Positions 9,126 through 16,983 of a stretch of DNA of 50,667 bases are shown piece by piece. The DNA is from Actinomycetes bacterium (GTDB taxonomy: Bacteria; Actinomycetota; Thermoleophilia; BMS3ABIN01), in contig JAJYXB010000021.1 of assembly GCA_021791195.1 (NCBI GenBank), positions 1 to 50,667 of the forward strand, read 5' to 3'. The notes below the pieces were generated by a model that made no database searches, was not told the DNA's origin, and worked only from the letters and a program-made list of their open reading frames with translations. Numbering within the stretch: position 1 is the first letter of the stretch; every line of letters begins with the position of its first letter. A program made the position numbers and the translations under genes.

Positions 9126-9890
9126 ATGCCTTACCCCTATCTCATCCGGGAAAGTGCGCGCGCGAAACTTGTGCGCCTGAAGTACACCCCTCAAGACGGC
9201 CTGGTGGTCGTCGTTCCCCGTGGTTATGACCGCCGCCGCATCCCGCCCATCATCGACCGCGAGCGCCGCTGGATAGAAAAAGCGCGCGCCAGCGCCGAAC
9301 AGCAGCGCCTCCTGCTCGCCGGGCAGGCGCCGCCGGTGTTGCCCGCTGTCATCACCATGCGGGCCATCGGCGAGGAATGGGACGTCGCCTACGGCCACGG
9401 CGCGCGCAGCCACGCGCGGGAAAATGTGGATGCGGGCCGGCTGGATGTCAAGGCAGACGGCCGGCAGCGGCAGATAGATGCCCTCAGGGCCTGGACCGGC
9501 CGCAAGGCGCGCAGCCGCCTGGTCCCGTGGTTGCGGCAGCTGAGCGATGAGCATGGGCTGCCCTTCGGCCAGACCGCGGTGAGGCGCCAGCGCACCCGCT
9601 GGGCCAGCTGCTCGCCAAAAGACACGATCAGCATCAACATGAAGCTGATATTCCTGCCGGCGCTGCTGGTGGAGTATGTCTTCGTGCACGAGCTCTGCCA
9701 CACGCGTGAGCTGAACCATTCACGCCGCTTCTGGCGGCTGGTCGCCGGCATCGAGCCGGATTGCAGGCGGCTGGACCGCGAACTGCGCCAGGCCTGGTGC
9801 TACGTCCCGTGGTGGATGTGCGAACCCGGCAGCGGCGAACTGAACCAGAGCCATCATGAAGCACGGTCCAGCGCTTTGCCAAGCTCCTGA
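9126..9890 (+). CDS. YgjP-like metallopeptidase domain protein
   Basis: A 254-residue protein of the YgjP/M48-related zinc metallopeptidase group. The C-terminal half carries the zinc motif HELCH followed by NHSRRFW, where the second histidine and the downstream NH are the expected ligands, plus the preceding family block RTRWASCSPKDTISIN. The N-terminal half (residues 1-110) has the IRESARAKLVRLKY and RWIEKARA segments typical of the family. No signal peptide is evident, so it should act in the cytoplasm; its substrate is unknown. It follows rpsT by 45 bp on the same strand, and its last 37 bases overlap the 3' end of the converging ligD polymerase gene. Confidence 0.88.
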   Translation: MPYPYLIRESARAKLVRLKYTPQDGLVVVVPRGYDRRRIPPIIDRERRWIEKARASAEQQRLLLAGQAPPVLPAVITMRAIGEEWDVAYGHGARSHARENVDAGRLDVKADGRQRQIDALRAWTGRKARSRLVPWLRQLSDEHGLPFGQTAVRRQRTRWASCSPKDTISINMKLIFLPALLVEYVFVHELCHTRELNHSRRFWRLVAGIEPDCRRLDRELRQAWCYVPWWMCEPGSGELNQSHHEARSSALPSS

Positions 9891-10834
9891 GCTTCGGTTA
9901 ACACCCCCGCAAACAGGTCCCCATGGCGCGCCAGCCGCGCCGGCATGTTCCTGATGGTGAAGTCAGCCGGGCGCAAGCCGCGCCTGAGCTCATCCCACCG
10001 GAGCGGCGCCGATGCTGGCGCCCCGGGACGGGCCCGCAGTGAATATGCCGAGGCCAGCGTCTTCCCCCGGACATTCTGCATGTAGTCGAGGTAGAGCTTG
10101 CCGCCGCGCCGCGCCAGCGCCGGCTCCAGCGTGATCAGGTCGGGCCGCTCCTCGCGGCAGAGCATGGCGATCAGTTCGGCGAACCGGCGGCATTGCGCGT
10201 AACTGTAGCGTGGCGTCACTGGCACGTAGATGTGGATACCGGTGGCGCCGGAGGTCTTGGGATAACCCCGCAGGCCGAAGCGGTCCAGCTGCTTTTTGAC
10301 CAGAAGCGCGACTTCAATGCAACCTTCGAAATCCTCCGGATCTGTGGGATCGAGGTCGAGCGCGATGATGCCGGGATTTGCCAGGTGCGGCAGCGCCGAC
10401 AGCCACGGATTCTGCGAGATGCAGCCGAGGTTTGCCAGGTACAGCAGCGCCGGCAGGCCGTCGCAGATGATGTAATCGACGCTCTCGCCGGTGCCGCGGT
10501 GATGCAGCCGCTCGGTGCGGATCCAGGCCGGCGTGTCCGGGGCGGCGTTCTTCTGGAAGAAGAAACCGCCGACGGCGCCATCCGGGTGGCGCTTCAGGCT
10601 CAGCAGCCGGCCGGCCAGATGGGGCAGGATGAACTGCGAAACGCGGAAGTAGTAATTGATCAGGTCGAACTTGGTATAGCCCTCATCCGGCCAGAAGCGC
10701 TTGTCCAGGTTCGTGAGCCTGAGCTCGCGCCCTTCCAGGCTGACGCTCTGGCTGCCGCGGGCCAGCAGCGGCAGGTCCGGCAGCAACCGGGGGCCGGCGT
10801 CAGACGGCGATGCTTTTTTCTTCCCTGACGACAT
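9854..10834 (-). CDS. ligD: Stand-alone LigD polymerase domain (NHEJ primase-polymerase)
   Basis: A 326-residue archaeo-eukaryotic primase-type polymerase matching the PolDom of bacterial LigD. Visible landmarks are NLDKRFWPDEGYTK near residue 42, the catalytic acidic motif LDLDP, the SGATGIHIYVP nucleotide-binding motif (SGxxGxH) and LDYMQN. It adds ribonucleotides or deoxynucleotides to broken ends before ligation. It is a separate gene rather than being fused to the ligase, overlapping it by 35 bp, so translation is coupled. Its 3' end overlaps the converging YgjP-like gene. All catalytic residues expected for activity appear present. Confidence 0.94.
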   Translation of the reverse strand: MSSGKKKASPSDAGPRLLPDLPLLARGSQSVSLEGRELRLTNLDKRFWPDEGYTKFDLINYYFRVSQFILPHLAGRLLSLKRHPDGAVGGFFFQKNAAPDTPAWIRTERLHHRGTGESVDYIICDGLPALLYLANLGCISQNPWLSALPHLANPGIIALDLDPTDPEDFEGCIEVALLVKKQLDRFGLRGYPKTSGATGIHIYVPVTPRYSYAQCRRFAELIAMLCREERPDLITLEPALARRGGKLYLDYMQNVRGKTLASAYSLRARPGAPASAPLRWDELRRGLRPADFTIRNMPARLARHGDLFAGVLTEAQELGKALDRAS

Positions 10835-12278
10835 CTCGCGCTCGCTTGTCCTGCCGCAGGCTGAGGAAGACCGGCTGGCGCAGAACGCCTTCCTGGGTCC
10901 ATTCGCTGAACTTTACCTGGGCCACCAGCTCTGGCCTGATCCAGTGGGTCCGTTCGTTCGCTGCTGGAGGCGCCGCGAACGGCTTCCCGGCCGTCTCCAG
11001 CGGCAGCATCAGCGCGTGCAGCCGCGCCAGCGCCTCCTCGGAGAAGCCACTGCCGACGTGACCGGCGTAGACGAGCCGCCCGCCGTCGTAATAACCCAGC
11101 AGCAGGGCGCCGAAATGCGTGCGGCTGCCACGGGGCTCGGTGAAGCCGCCGATGACGAACTCCTGCTCCTGGACGGCCTTGATCTTCAGCCAGTCGCGCG
11201 AGCGGCGCTGGCGGTAGGGGGCGGTGCGGCGCTTGGCCATGATCCCCTCCAGCCCGAGCTCCCTGGCCGCCCGGAAGAACGCCTCCCCTTCGCCCGCGAT
11301 TGATTCGGTGCGGCGCAGATATTTGTGCGGGATGAAGATCCGCTCCAGGATCTGCAGGCGGCGCGCCAGCGGCAACCCGGTGAGGTCACGCCCGTTCAGA
11401 TAGAGCAGGTCGAAGAGGTAATACCGGATCGGCGTCGTCGCGGCAGCCTGCTTTATCTCGCGCGCGCCGGTCAGGTTCATCCGCGCCTGCAGCAGCTGGA
11501 AACGGGAGATGCCACGCTCGTCCAGCGCCACGATCTCGCCGTCGGCCACCATCTCCCGCGCCAGGAACATCTTGCCGAAATTCGCCAGCTCGGGGTAGCG
11601 GAAAGCCTGCTCCTTCTGGTTGCGTGTCCTGATGCTGAGCGACCCGCCGCCGTCCAGGTAAGACAGCGCCCGGATGCCGTCGAACTTGATCTGGAAGAGG
11701 TGCTCGCCGGAGTCGAACGGCGCTGGCGCCTGGTAAGCCTGCATGGGGACCACACGCGCGGGCATCGGCGCCGCTGTTCCCTCCCGGGCCAGGTCGGGAT
11801 CGAGCTCGTCCGGTTTGTTCAGCAGCACCAGCCAGTTGCGGCCCTTGCCCTTCATGTGCACCAGGGTGAACTCGCCGCGGACCTTCTCTCCCTCGAGGCT
11901 CACGGTCAGCACCCCCTTTTCCAGCGCCGCCGCCGGATCGCGGGAAGTCCGGTACGTGCCCCGATCCCAGATCTCGACCTTGCCGGCGCCGTATTCGCCT
12001 TCGGGGATGACGCCCTCGAAGTCGATGTAATCCAGCGGATGGTCCTCGACCTGCACCGCCAGCTTCTTGCGGTAATGAGGCGTCGCCAGGCATTTGGGGC
12101 AGGCCCACGACCTGAGCACGCCCTCCAGCTCCAGGCGCAGGTCGTAGTGGATGTGCGTGGCATCGTGCTTCTGGATGACGAAACGGCGCCGCTCCTCCCC
12201 CACCGGCGGCCGGCGGCCCGGCTCGGGCTCCGGCGTGACGCCGAAACGGCGGCGCCGCCGGTATTCGCCGAGGCTCAT
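10800..12278 (-). CDS. ligD: LigD phosphoesterase-ligase (ATP-dependent DNA ligase for NHEJ)
   Basis: A 492-residue two-domain protein. Residues about 30-155 are the LigD 3'-phosphoesterase: HDATHIHYDLRLE (His42, His44, Asp46, Arg48), VEDHPLDY (His80) and EGEYGAGKV. From about residue 185 comes the ATP-dependent ligase, with the adenylation site FQIKFDGIR (Lys198) and a C-terminal OB fold including VYAGHVGSGF. In Pseudomonas or Mycobacterium these domains are fused to the polymerase; here the polymerase follows as its own gene. The ATG overlaps the ku stop by four bases (ATGA). Together they form a complete two-component-plus-polymerase NHEJ pathway. Confidence 0.95.
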   Translation of the reverse strand: MSLGEYRRRRRFGVTPEPEPGRRPPVGEERRRFVIQKHDATHIHYDLRLELEGVLRSWACPKCLATPHYRKKLAVQVEDHPLDYIDFEGVIPEGEYGAGKVEIWDRGTYRTSRDPAAALEKGVLTVSLEGEKVRGEFTLVHMKGKGRNWLVLLNKPDELDPDLAREGTAAPMPARVVPMQAYQAPAPFDSGEHLFQIKFDGIRALSYLDGGGSLSIRTRNQKEQAFRYPELANFGKMFLAREMVADGEIVALDERGISRFQLLQARMNLTGAREIKQAAATTPIRYYLFDLLYLNGRDLTGLPLARRLQILERIFIPHKYLRRTESIAGEGEAFFRAARELGLEGIMAKRRTAPYRQRRSRDWLKIKAVQEQEFVIGGFTEPRGSRTHFGALLLGYYDGGRLVYAGHVGSGFSEEALARLHALMLPLETAGKPFAAPPAANERTHWIRPELVAQVKFSEWTQEGVLRQPVFLSLRQDKRARDVVREEKSIAV

Positions 12279-13084
12279 GATACGCGCTTCCTGCGGCGGG
12301 GCGCCTCCTCCCCGCTCTCCTGACGGGCGATGCTCTTCTTTAACGCATCCATGATGTCAACCACAGGCGCCAGCGGCGCCAGCTTGGGCACGGTGATCTC
12401 CTTGCCCGCGATCTTGCGCTCGATCACCTGCAGCAGTTCGTCGCGGTATTCATCCCGGTAGCGCTCGAGATCGAAGGCGGCGGTCATCTTCTCCACCAGC
12501 CCCTCGGCCAGCTCCAGCTCGCGGCGGTCAAGCTCCTCCTCCGCGGCGGGCATGTCGAGATCTTTTGCGCTCCTGACCTCGTCATGGTAATAAAGCGTCT
12601 CCAGCAGCAGCGCTCCCTCCCGCGGACGCAGCACGGCCATATGCTGTTTTTCCCGCAGCGAGAACTTCGCCAGCGCCGCCTTGTTCTGCCGCGTCATCGC
12701 TTCCACCAGCAGGCGGAAGGCATTGAGGCTGGTATCCTGTGGCGCCAGGTAATAAGACTTCTGGTAATAGATGGGGTCTATCTCCGCCAGGTTGACGAAA
12801 TCGATGATCTCGATGGCGCGGCCCTTGCGCACGGTCACCGCCTCGAAATCCCTGTCCTCCATCACCACGAAGCGGCCTTTCTCGAACTCGAAGCCCTTGA
12901 CGATCTCCTCACTGGAGAGGATCTTCTCATCGGCAGGGCAGACTTTGGCATAATTGATCGGCGTGTTATCCTCGGCGTGCAGCTGACGGAAGGAGACGCT
13001 CCTGCTCTTCGTTGCCGGATAGAGGCTGACCGGTATGTTAACCAGCCCGAAACTTACCGGTCCCGACCAGATGGCGCGCGGCAT
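12275..13084 (-). CDS. ku: Ku DNA-end-binding protein
   Basis: A 269-residue bacterial Ku, the homodimeric ring that threads onto double-strand ends and recruits LigD. It begins with the family signature MPRAIWSGPVSFGLVNIPVSLYPA read in two parts (RAIWSGPVSFGL, NIPVSLYPAT), and continues with QLHAEDNTPI and YYLAPQD in the core. The C-terminus is short and basic (RRRKRVS), the tail that contacts DNA and LigD. It is the first gene of the ku-ligD-ligD unit and is divergent from the HEAT-repeat gene. Confidence 0.97.
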   Translation of the reverse strand: MPRAIWSGPVSFGLVNIPVSLYPATKSRSVSFRQLHAEDNTPINYAKVCPADEKILSSEEIVKGFEFEKGRFVVMEDRDFEAVTVRKGRAIEIIDFVNLAEIDPIYYQKSYYLAPQDTSLNAFRLLVEAMTRQNKAALAKFSLREKQHMAVLRPREGALLLETLYYHDEVRSAKDLDMPAAEEELDRRELELAEGLVEKMTAAFDLERYRDEYRDELLQVIERKIAGKEITVPKLAPLAPVVDIMDALKKSIARQESGEEAPRRRKRVS

Positions 13085-13246
13085 GATCCCTGCTCCTTGT
13101 GCTTGTGGGAAGGTTAGATATTCCCCACAGTCGCCGGACTTAACCGCCGGGCGGCCGCAGACGCGGTGCGAAAAAGGGTATAAGATATTTGCCGCCGGGC
13201 TCCGCCCGCGGAGTCCGCGCGACCAGACCAGAAAGGATACCGCTAC

Positions 13247-14083
13247 ATGGACAACAGGCAGCTGGAAGAAATGCTGGCCCGGAAACGCTTCGGCGAAGTC
13301 TCAAAGCTGCTTTATCAGCACCGGGAAGAGGCGGTGAGGGAACTGATCCGCCTGCTGGATACATCCGATGACGAGACGCAGCGAGGCATCCTCAACGTGC
13401 TGGGCCGCTACGGCTTCGACCACCCTGAAGATGTGTTCGGCCACACCGGCACGATCATGAAGCTGCTCAATGACAATCCGGGGCTGAAGTCGGAAGGCGT
13501 CTGCGCCCTCGGTAATCTCGTTTTCAACTACCGGAACAAGTCTGAGGAGGTGCTGCCGATCCTGCGGGTGATGCTGAACGAGCCCGACCTGTTCATCCGC
13601 CAGGACGCCGCCTACGCCATCGGCAACATCGGCTTCAATTTTCCCGACCTGGTCGAGGACCAGCTGCCGCAGCTGTTCCGGATGCTGGATTCAGACAGTG
13701 AGGACGAGCGCGAGGCGGGCGCGCACGCGCTCGGCAAGATCGGCGTCAACTCTCCCGAGCTGATCAAGGAACACTTCCCGCAGCTGGTAAGCGTGCTCAA
13801 GCACGCCAAGGAGACCAGCTGTGGCGGCGTCGTCTTCGCCTTCGGCGCCATCGGCTTCAATTATCCGGAACTGGTGCGTGAGCACATGCCGCAGCTGATC
13901 AGCTACCTGCAGGGCCGGGACCCGACCGTGGTGAAGAACGCGATCATGGCCATCGGCATCATCGGCATGACCAGTCCCGAGCTGATCGAGGACGCCATCC
14001 CCTACCTCGAGAAACTGTCCCGCAGCGACGACAAGGAGATCGGTCTGAACGCAATGGTGGCGATGACGCGGATCAGCAAGTAG
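13247..14083 (+). CDS. HEAT-repeat protein
   Basis: A 278-residue soluble protein built of about six helical repeats of 38-42 residues from residue 35 to the end. The repeats share a pattern such as A(Y/H)A(I/L)G(N/K)IGxNxP(D/E)L followed by LPQL, seen as AAYAIGNIGFNFPDL, AHALGKIGVNSPEL and AFGAIGFNYPELV. This is a HEAT-type scaffold, used for protein-protein contacts; no catalytic domain is visible. An AAAGGA ribosome site precedes the ATG. It is divergent from ku and has no informative operon partner. Confidence 0.85.
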   Translation: MDNRQLEEMLARKRFGEVSKLLYQHREEAVRELIRLLDTSDDETQRGILNVLGRYGFDHPEDVFGHTGTIMKLLNDNPGLKSEGVCALGNLVFNYRNKSEEVLPILRVMLNEPDLFIRQDAAYAIGNIGFNFPDLVEDQLPQLFRMLDSDSEDEREAGAHALGKIGVNSPELIKEHFPQLVSVLKHAKETSCGGVVFAFGAIGFNYPELVREHMPQLISYLQGRDPTVVKNAIMAIGIIGMTSPELIEDAIPYLEKLSRSDDKEIGLNAMVAMTRISK

Positions 14084-14136
14084 CGGGCCGGTCAGCCGGC
14101 CTGCCTTGCCGGTGGCCTGGCGTCCCGGCCGCGCGT

Positions 14137-14169
14137 CCGGCCGATGATTAACCGGCCGGCCCGGCTTTT
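14137..14169. terminator. Possible terminator hairpin between the HEAT gene and the converging glutaredoxin gene
   Basis: CCGGCC (14137-14142) pairs with GGCCGG (14154-14159), followed by GCTTTT on the plus strand. The stem is short, the T run is four, and several alternative GC-rich hairpins compete, so this is only suggestive. Confidence 0.3.
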
Positions 14170-14170
14170 C

Positions 14171-14434
14171 TCACGAGCCCGCCAGCAGCGGGTCGAGCTT
14201 GCCCTCGCGGTCGAGCGCCGAAAGGTCGTCGTATCCGCCGACGTGGTAATCGCCTACGAAGATCTGCGGTACGGTGCGCCGGCCGGTCTTCTCCTCCAGC
14301 GCATCGCGGCCGCTGGGATCGAGATCGATGTAAATCTTATTGATATCCTGCACACCCTTGTTCCTTAGCAACGCCTCGGCGGCGTTGCAGAAACGGCAGG
14401 TCTCGGTGCAGTACATGCTGACTTCCGGTTTCAT
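14171..14434 (-). CDS. Glutaredoxin (GrxC-like)
   Basis: An 87-residue thioredoxin-fold protein of typical glutaredoxin 3 size. The active site is CRFC (Cys13-Cys16), followed by the cis-proline motif RTVPQIFVG and the glutathione-binding GGYDDL. It reduces disulfides or glutathione-type mixed disulfides; in actinobacteria the low-molecular thiol may be mycothiol instead. The rhodanese gene lies 44 bp upstream on the same strand, so the two are probably co-transcribed as a small sulfur/redox unit. Confidence 0.92.
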   Translation of the reverse strand: MKPEVSMYCTETCRFCNAAEALLRNKGVQDINKIYIDLDPSGRDALEEKTGRRTVPQIFVGDYHVGGYDDLSALDREGKLDPLLAGS

Positions 14435-14478
14435 GGCCTCACCTTCACGTTTGATCGCTTGCCGGTATGGCGGCGCCG

Positions 14479-14886
14479 CTACTTTTCCAGCGACTTGTTG
14501 GCCCTGCTCCAGGCCGTGACGCCACCCTTGAGATTATATACATTGCTGAAGCCGTGCTTGCTCAGCACGATGCTGGCCACGGCCGAACGGCGGCCGCTGC
14601 GGCAGCTGACGATAATCGGCCGTCCCTTGACCTTCTCCAGATCCTTGACCCGGCGGCTGATCTGCCCCAGCGGGATGTGCCGGGAATTCGGAATGCGTCC
14701 GGCGCGGTACTCGCCTTTCTCGCGCACATCGAGCACTACCGCCTTCTGCTCCTCGATCAGCCTCACAGTCTCGGCTACCCCCACATTGCGTACGCCAGCC
14801 GCGCGCAGGCGGCGCGCCGCATTCAGCCGCATCAGCAGGTAACCGCTGACGAGTCCCAGGGACAGGAAGATAAGAACGTTCTGCAT
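14479..14886 (-). CDS. Membrane-anchored rhodanese-domain sulfurtransferase
   Basis: A 135-residue protein. Residues 1-20 form a hydrophobic segment ending before arginines (LLMRLNAARR), so it is anchored in the membrane. Residues 35-132 are a single rhodanese domain, with VLDVREKGEY, the substrate-loop CRSGRRS (catalytic Cys95) and the closing NLKGGVTAW. The six-residue active loop is that of true rhodanese sulfurtransferases rather than Cdc25-like phosphatases. It lies upstream of the glutaredoxin, which could reduce its persulfide. Confidence 0.9.
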   Translation of the reverse strand: MQNVLIFLSLGLVSGYLLMRLNAARRLRAAGVRNVGVAETVRLIEEQKAVVLDVREKGEYRAGRIPNSRHIPLGQISRRVKDLEKVKGRPIIVSCRSGRRSAVASIVLSKHGFSNVYNLKGGVTAWSRANKSLEK

Positions 14887-15038
14887 AAAAGCTCCTTCGG
14901 GAAAATTTTTGTGATCCGCACAGTGGACTTACAAACAGATTAGATGCAGAAACCTGCCTCTGGTTTCAAAATCGTCAAAATAACTGATAAAACTACACGA
15001 AGCCAGCAAGCCAAACAGACGATGGGAGCCGATAACAG

Positions 15039-15884
15039 ATGAATCAGTCCGCCGCAGCCAGGCCAGGCATTTCACTCAGTGAGATCCTGACCGACTCCTG
15101 GAAGATCTTCACCGAGCATTTTCGCGCCATCCTGATCATCATCCTGATCGTGCAGGTGCCGCTGCAGATCGCTTTCTGGGGGATCAACCGTGTGCCCATC
15201 CTCAGCAGTCAGCAGGATTTTCTCGCGCAGCAGGAAAACCTGATCAGCAACAACAAGTCCGACCAGGTCGACCGCGCGGGATTCGTGCAGGCGGTAGCCG
15301 AGCTGTCCGTCGCATCGCTGGCGGTGCATTTCTTCGGCTCGCTGATAACGACACTGTCGGTGATGGCGATAGTGCTGGTGGTCAAGGCGGCCAGAGAAGG
15401 CGGCAGAATCGACTACCGCGAAGCGCTCCGGCCGGCGCTGGCCCGATGGCCGGCGGCCATCCTGACACTGTTGATGATCCAGGTCATGCTATCGGTGCTG
15501 TTCGTCTTCCTTGTCGTGCCGATGATCGTGTTCTACGTCTACTGGACCTTTGCGATCCAGGCGGTGATCATCCATGGCAGGAGCGGCTGGGGCGCCGCGC
15601 GTTACAGCATGGATCTGGTTAAAAACCGCTGGTGGAAAGTACTGGGCTTTTCGCTCGTTTTCGGCATCATGTCACAGGTGATAGCAACCGTCATCAATGC
15701 CATCAACGTGGAGCGGGGCGCTTTCCCGGCCGACATCGCCTTTGCGGTCGTCACCAGCATAGCCCTGGGTTATTTCGTGGTCGCCTACGCCCTGTTTTTC
15801 TTTGACCTCGACGCCTCGAGGCAGCCGGCCGGCGCCCAGCCGGGCGGCAGTGAGGACGATGAAGCCTCCCGTCGGGGAGAGTGA
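15039..15884 (+). CDS. Integral membrane protein of unknown function
   Basis: A 281-residue protein with about five to six hydrophobic segments (near residues 30-55, 90-120, 145-175, 200-225 and 235-265). The pattern of a soluble-facing start (ISLSEILTDSWKIFTEHF), a long second loop and GWGAARYSMDLVKNRWWKVLG resembles the glycerophosphoryl-diester-phosphodiesterase membrane-domain / YciC-like group, in which a membrane domain occurs without the enzyme. No catalytic motif is present. The 152-bp divergent region upstream separates it from the rhodanese gene. Confidence 0.7.
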   Translation: MNQSAAARPGISLSEILTDSWKIFTEHFRAILIIILIVQVPLQIAFWGINRVPILSSQQDFLAQQENLISNNKSDQVDRAGFVQAVAELSVASLAVHFFGSLITTLSVMAIVLVVKAAREGGRIDYREALRPALARWPAAILTLLMIQVMLSVLFVFLVVPMIVFYVYWTFAIQAVIIHGRSGWGAARYSMDLVKNRWWKVLGFSLVFGIMSQVIATVINAINVERGAFPADIAFAVVTSIALGYFVVAYALFFFDLDASRQPAGAQPGGSEDDEASRRGE

Positions 15885-15893
15885 AGTCCGCGG

Positions 15894-16880
15894 TCAAGCG
15901 ACGGCGTCCATGATCCTGGCAACCGCGATCTCCAGGGCCAGGTCGGGCCTCAGCTCGCTTCTTCCTTTCAGGTCGGCGTCCAGCCCGGACAGCAGCCTGA
16001 TCGACTCCCGCAGCCCTTCCGCGGTAAAGCCGCGGCTCTGCTCGGCGACCTTCCTGGCCGGATATGGCTTCAGGCCAAGAGCCAGCGCTGCCTTGCCGGG
16101 ATCCTCCCCCCTGTCGCCAGCCTCCACGACGCTGGCCAGCATGCGCAGGTGCCGGGCGATCTGATAGAAGACCGCGGCCGGCGCCGCCCGGTCCGCCAGC
16201 AGCGCTTCCAGTTGACGGAACACGAGCGTCCGGTCCCGGGCGCCCAGGGCGTCGGTAAGATCCCAGATGCGCACCTCGGCCGACACCCAGCAGACCTCGT
16301 CGACATCCTCCACGGTCACACCGCCGCCGCCGAGATACGCGGCCAGCTTGTCCAGCTCGCTGGCGATGGCCCGCTGGTCGTGACCGGCAAGAAACACCAG
16401 CCGCTGCGCGGCGTCCGGCGCCAGTTTCAGCCGGCGCTGCTTTGCCTGTTCCTGCGCCCAGCCCGGCAGGTTCCCCGGACGCGGCGCTTCATAGGAAAGC
16501 ACCATCCCCGCGGCCTCCACCGCCTTGAACAGGCCCTCGTTTTTCCGGATGCCGCCGCCGGTCAGCGCCACCACGGTTTGCGGCGGCGGATCGGCCAGAT
16601 AGGTGACCAGAGCGTCTTTATCCGCTTTGGCCCAGGCGCCGGCGTTTTTTACCAGCACCAGGCGGACGCCGGCGCCGAACGGCATCGTGCTGGCAGCCTG
16701 GATCACTTCCATGGCGCCATGTTCAGCAGCGTCAAAGGTATCGACATTCATGTCGGTGCCGGCATCGGCGATCACGCGGTCGCGCAGGCGGCGCACCGCC
16801 ATCTCCACCTTGGGACCGTCGCTGCCGGTAATCAGATAAACCGGTTTTAACGCTTCCTGTTTTTTTGCTTTTGCAGCCAA
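15894..16880 (-). CDS. holA: DNA polymerase III delta subunit
   Basis: A 328-residue protein of normal HolA length. It has the N-terminal AAA-like fold of the clamp-loader wrench subunit: VYLITGSDGPKVEM at the start, the LVLVKNAGAW strand, the degenerate region VVALTGGG, and the C-terminal collar with FYQIARHLRML. Like other delta subunits it lacks a functional Walker A lysine. It opens the sliding clamp during loading. It lies 103 bp downstream of comEC on the same strand, the order comEA-comEC-holA commonly seen in Gram-positive bacteria. Confidence 0.93.
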   Translation of the reverse strand: MAAKAKKQEALKPVYLITGSDGPKVEMAVRRLRDRVIADAGTDMNVDTFDAAEHGAMEVIQAASTMPFGAGVRLVLVKNAGAWAKADKDALVTYLADPPPQTVVALTGGGIRKNEGLFKAVEAAGMVLSYEAPRPGNLPGWAQEQAKQRRLKLAPDAAQRLVFLAGHDQRAIASELDKLAAYLGGGGVTVEDVDEVCWVSAEVRIWDLTDALGARDRTLVFRQLEALLADRAAPAAVFYQIARHLRMLASVVEAGDRGEDPGKAALALGLKPYPARKVAEQSRGFTAEGLRESIRLLSGLDADLKGRSELRPDLALEIAVARIMDAVA

Positions 16881-16983
16881 TTATCCCTCGAGTTTTCCAG
16901 CCTGCCGGAACCGGCCGGCTTAAGCGGATGCCGCCACGCCGCCGGCAAGCCCCGGGCGCGTTCCCGGCGCCGGCCGCCTGACC

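Noticed and set aside
8701-9180. Arg/Pro-rich second frame in the rpsT tail, as evidence of a frameshift in rpsT
   Set aside because: The S20 frame itself continues without interruption into an Ala/Glu-rich tail; the other frame is the usual shadow of GCC/GAA-rich codons.
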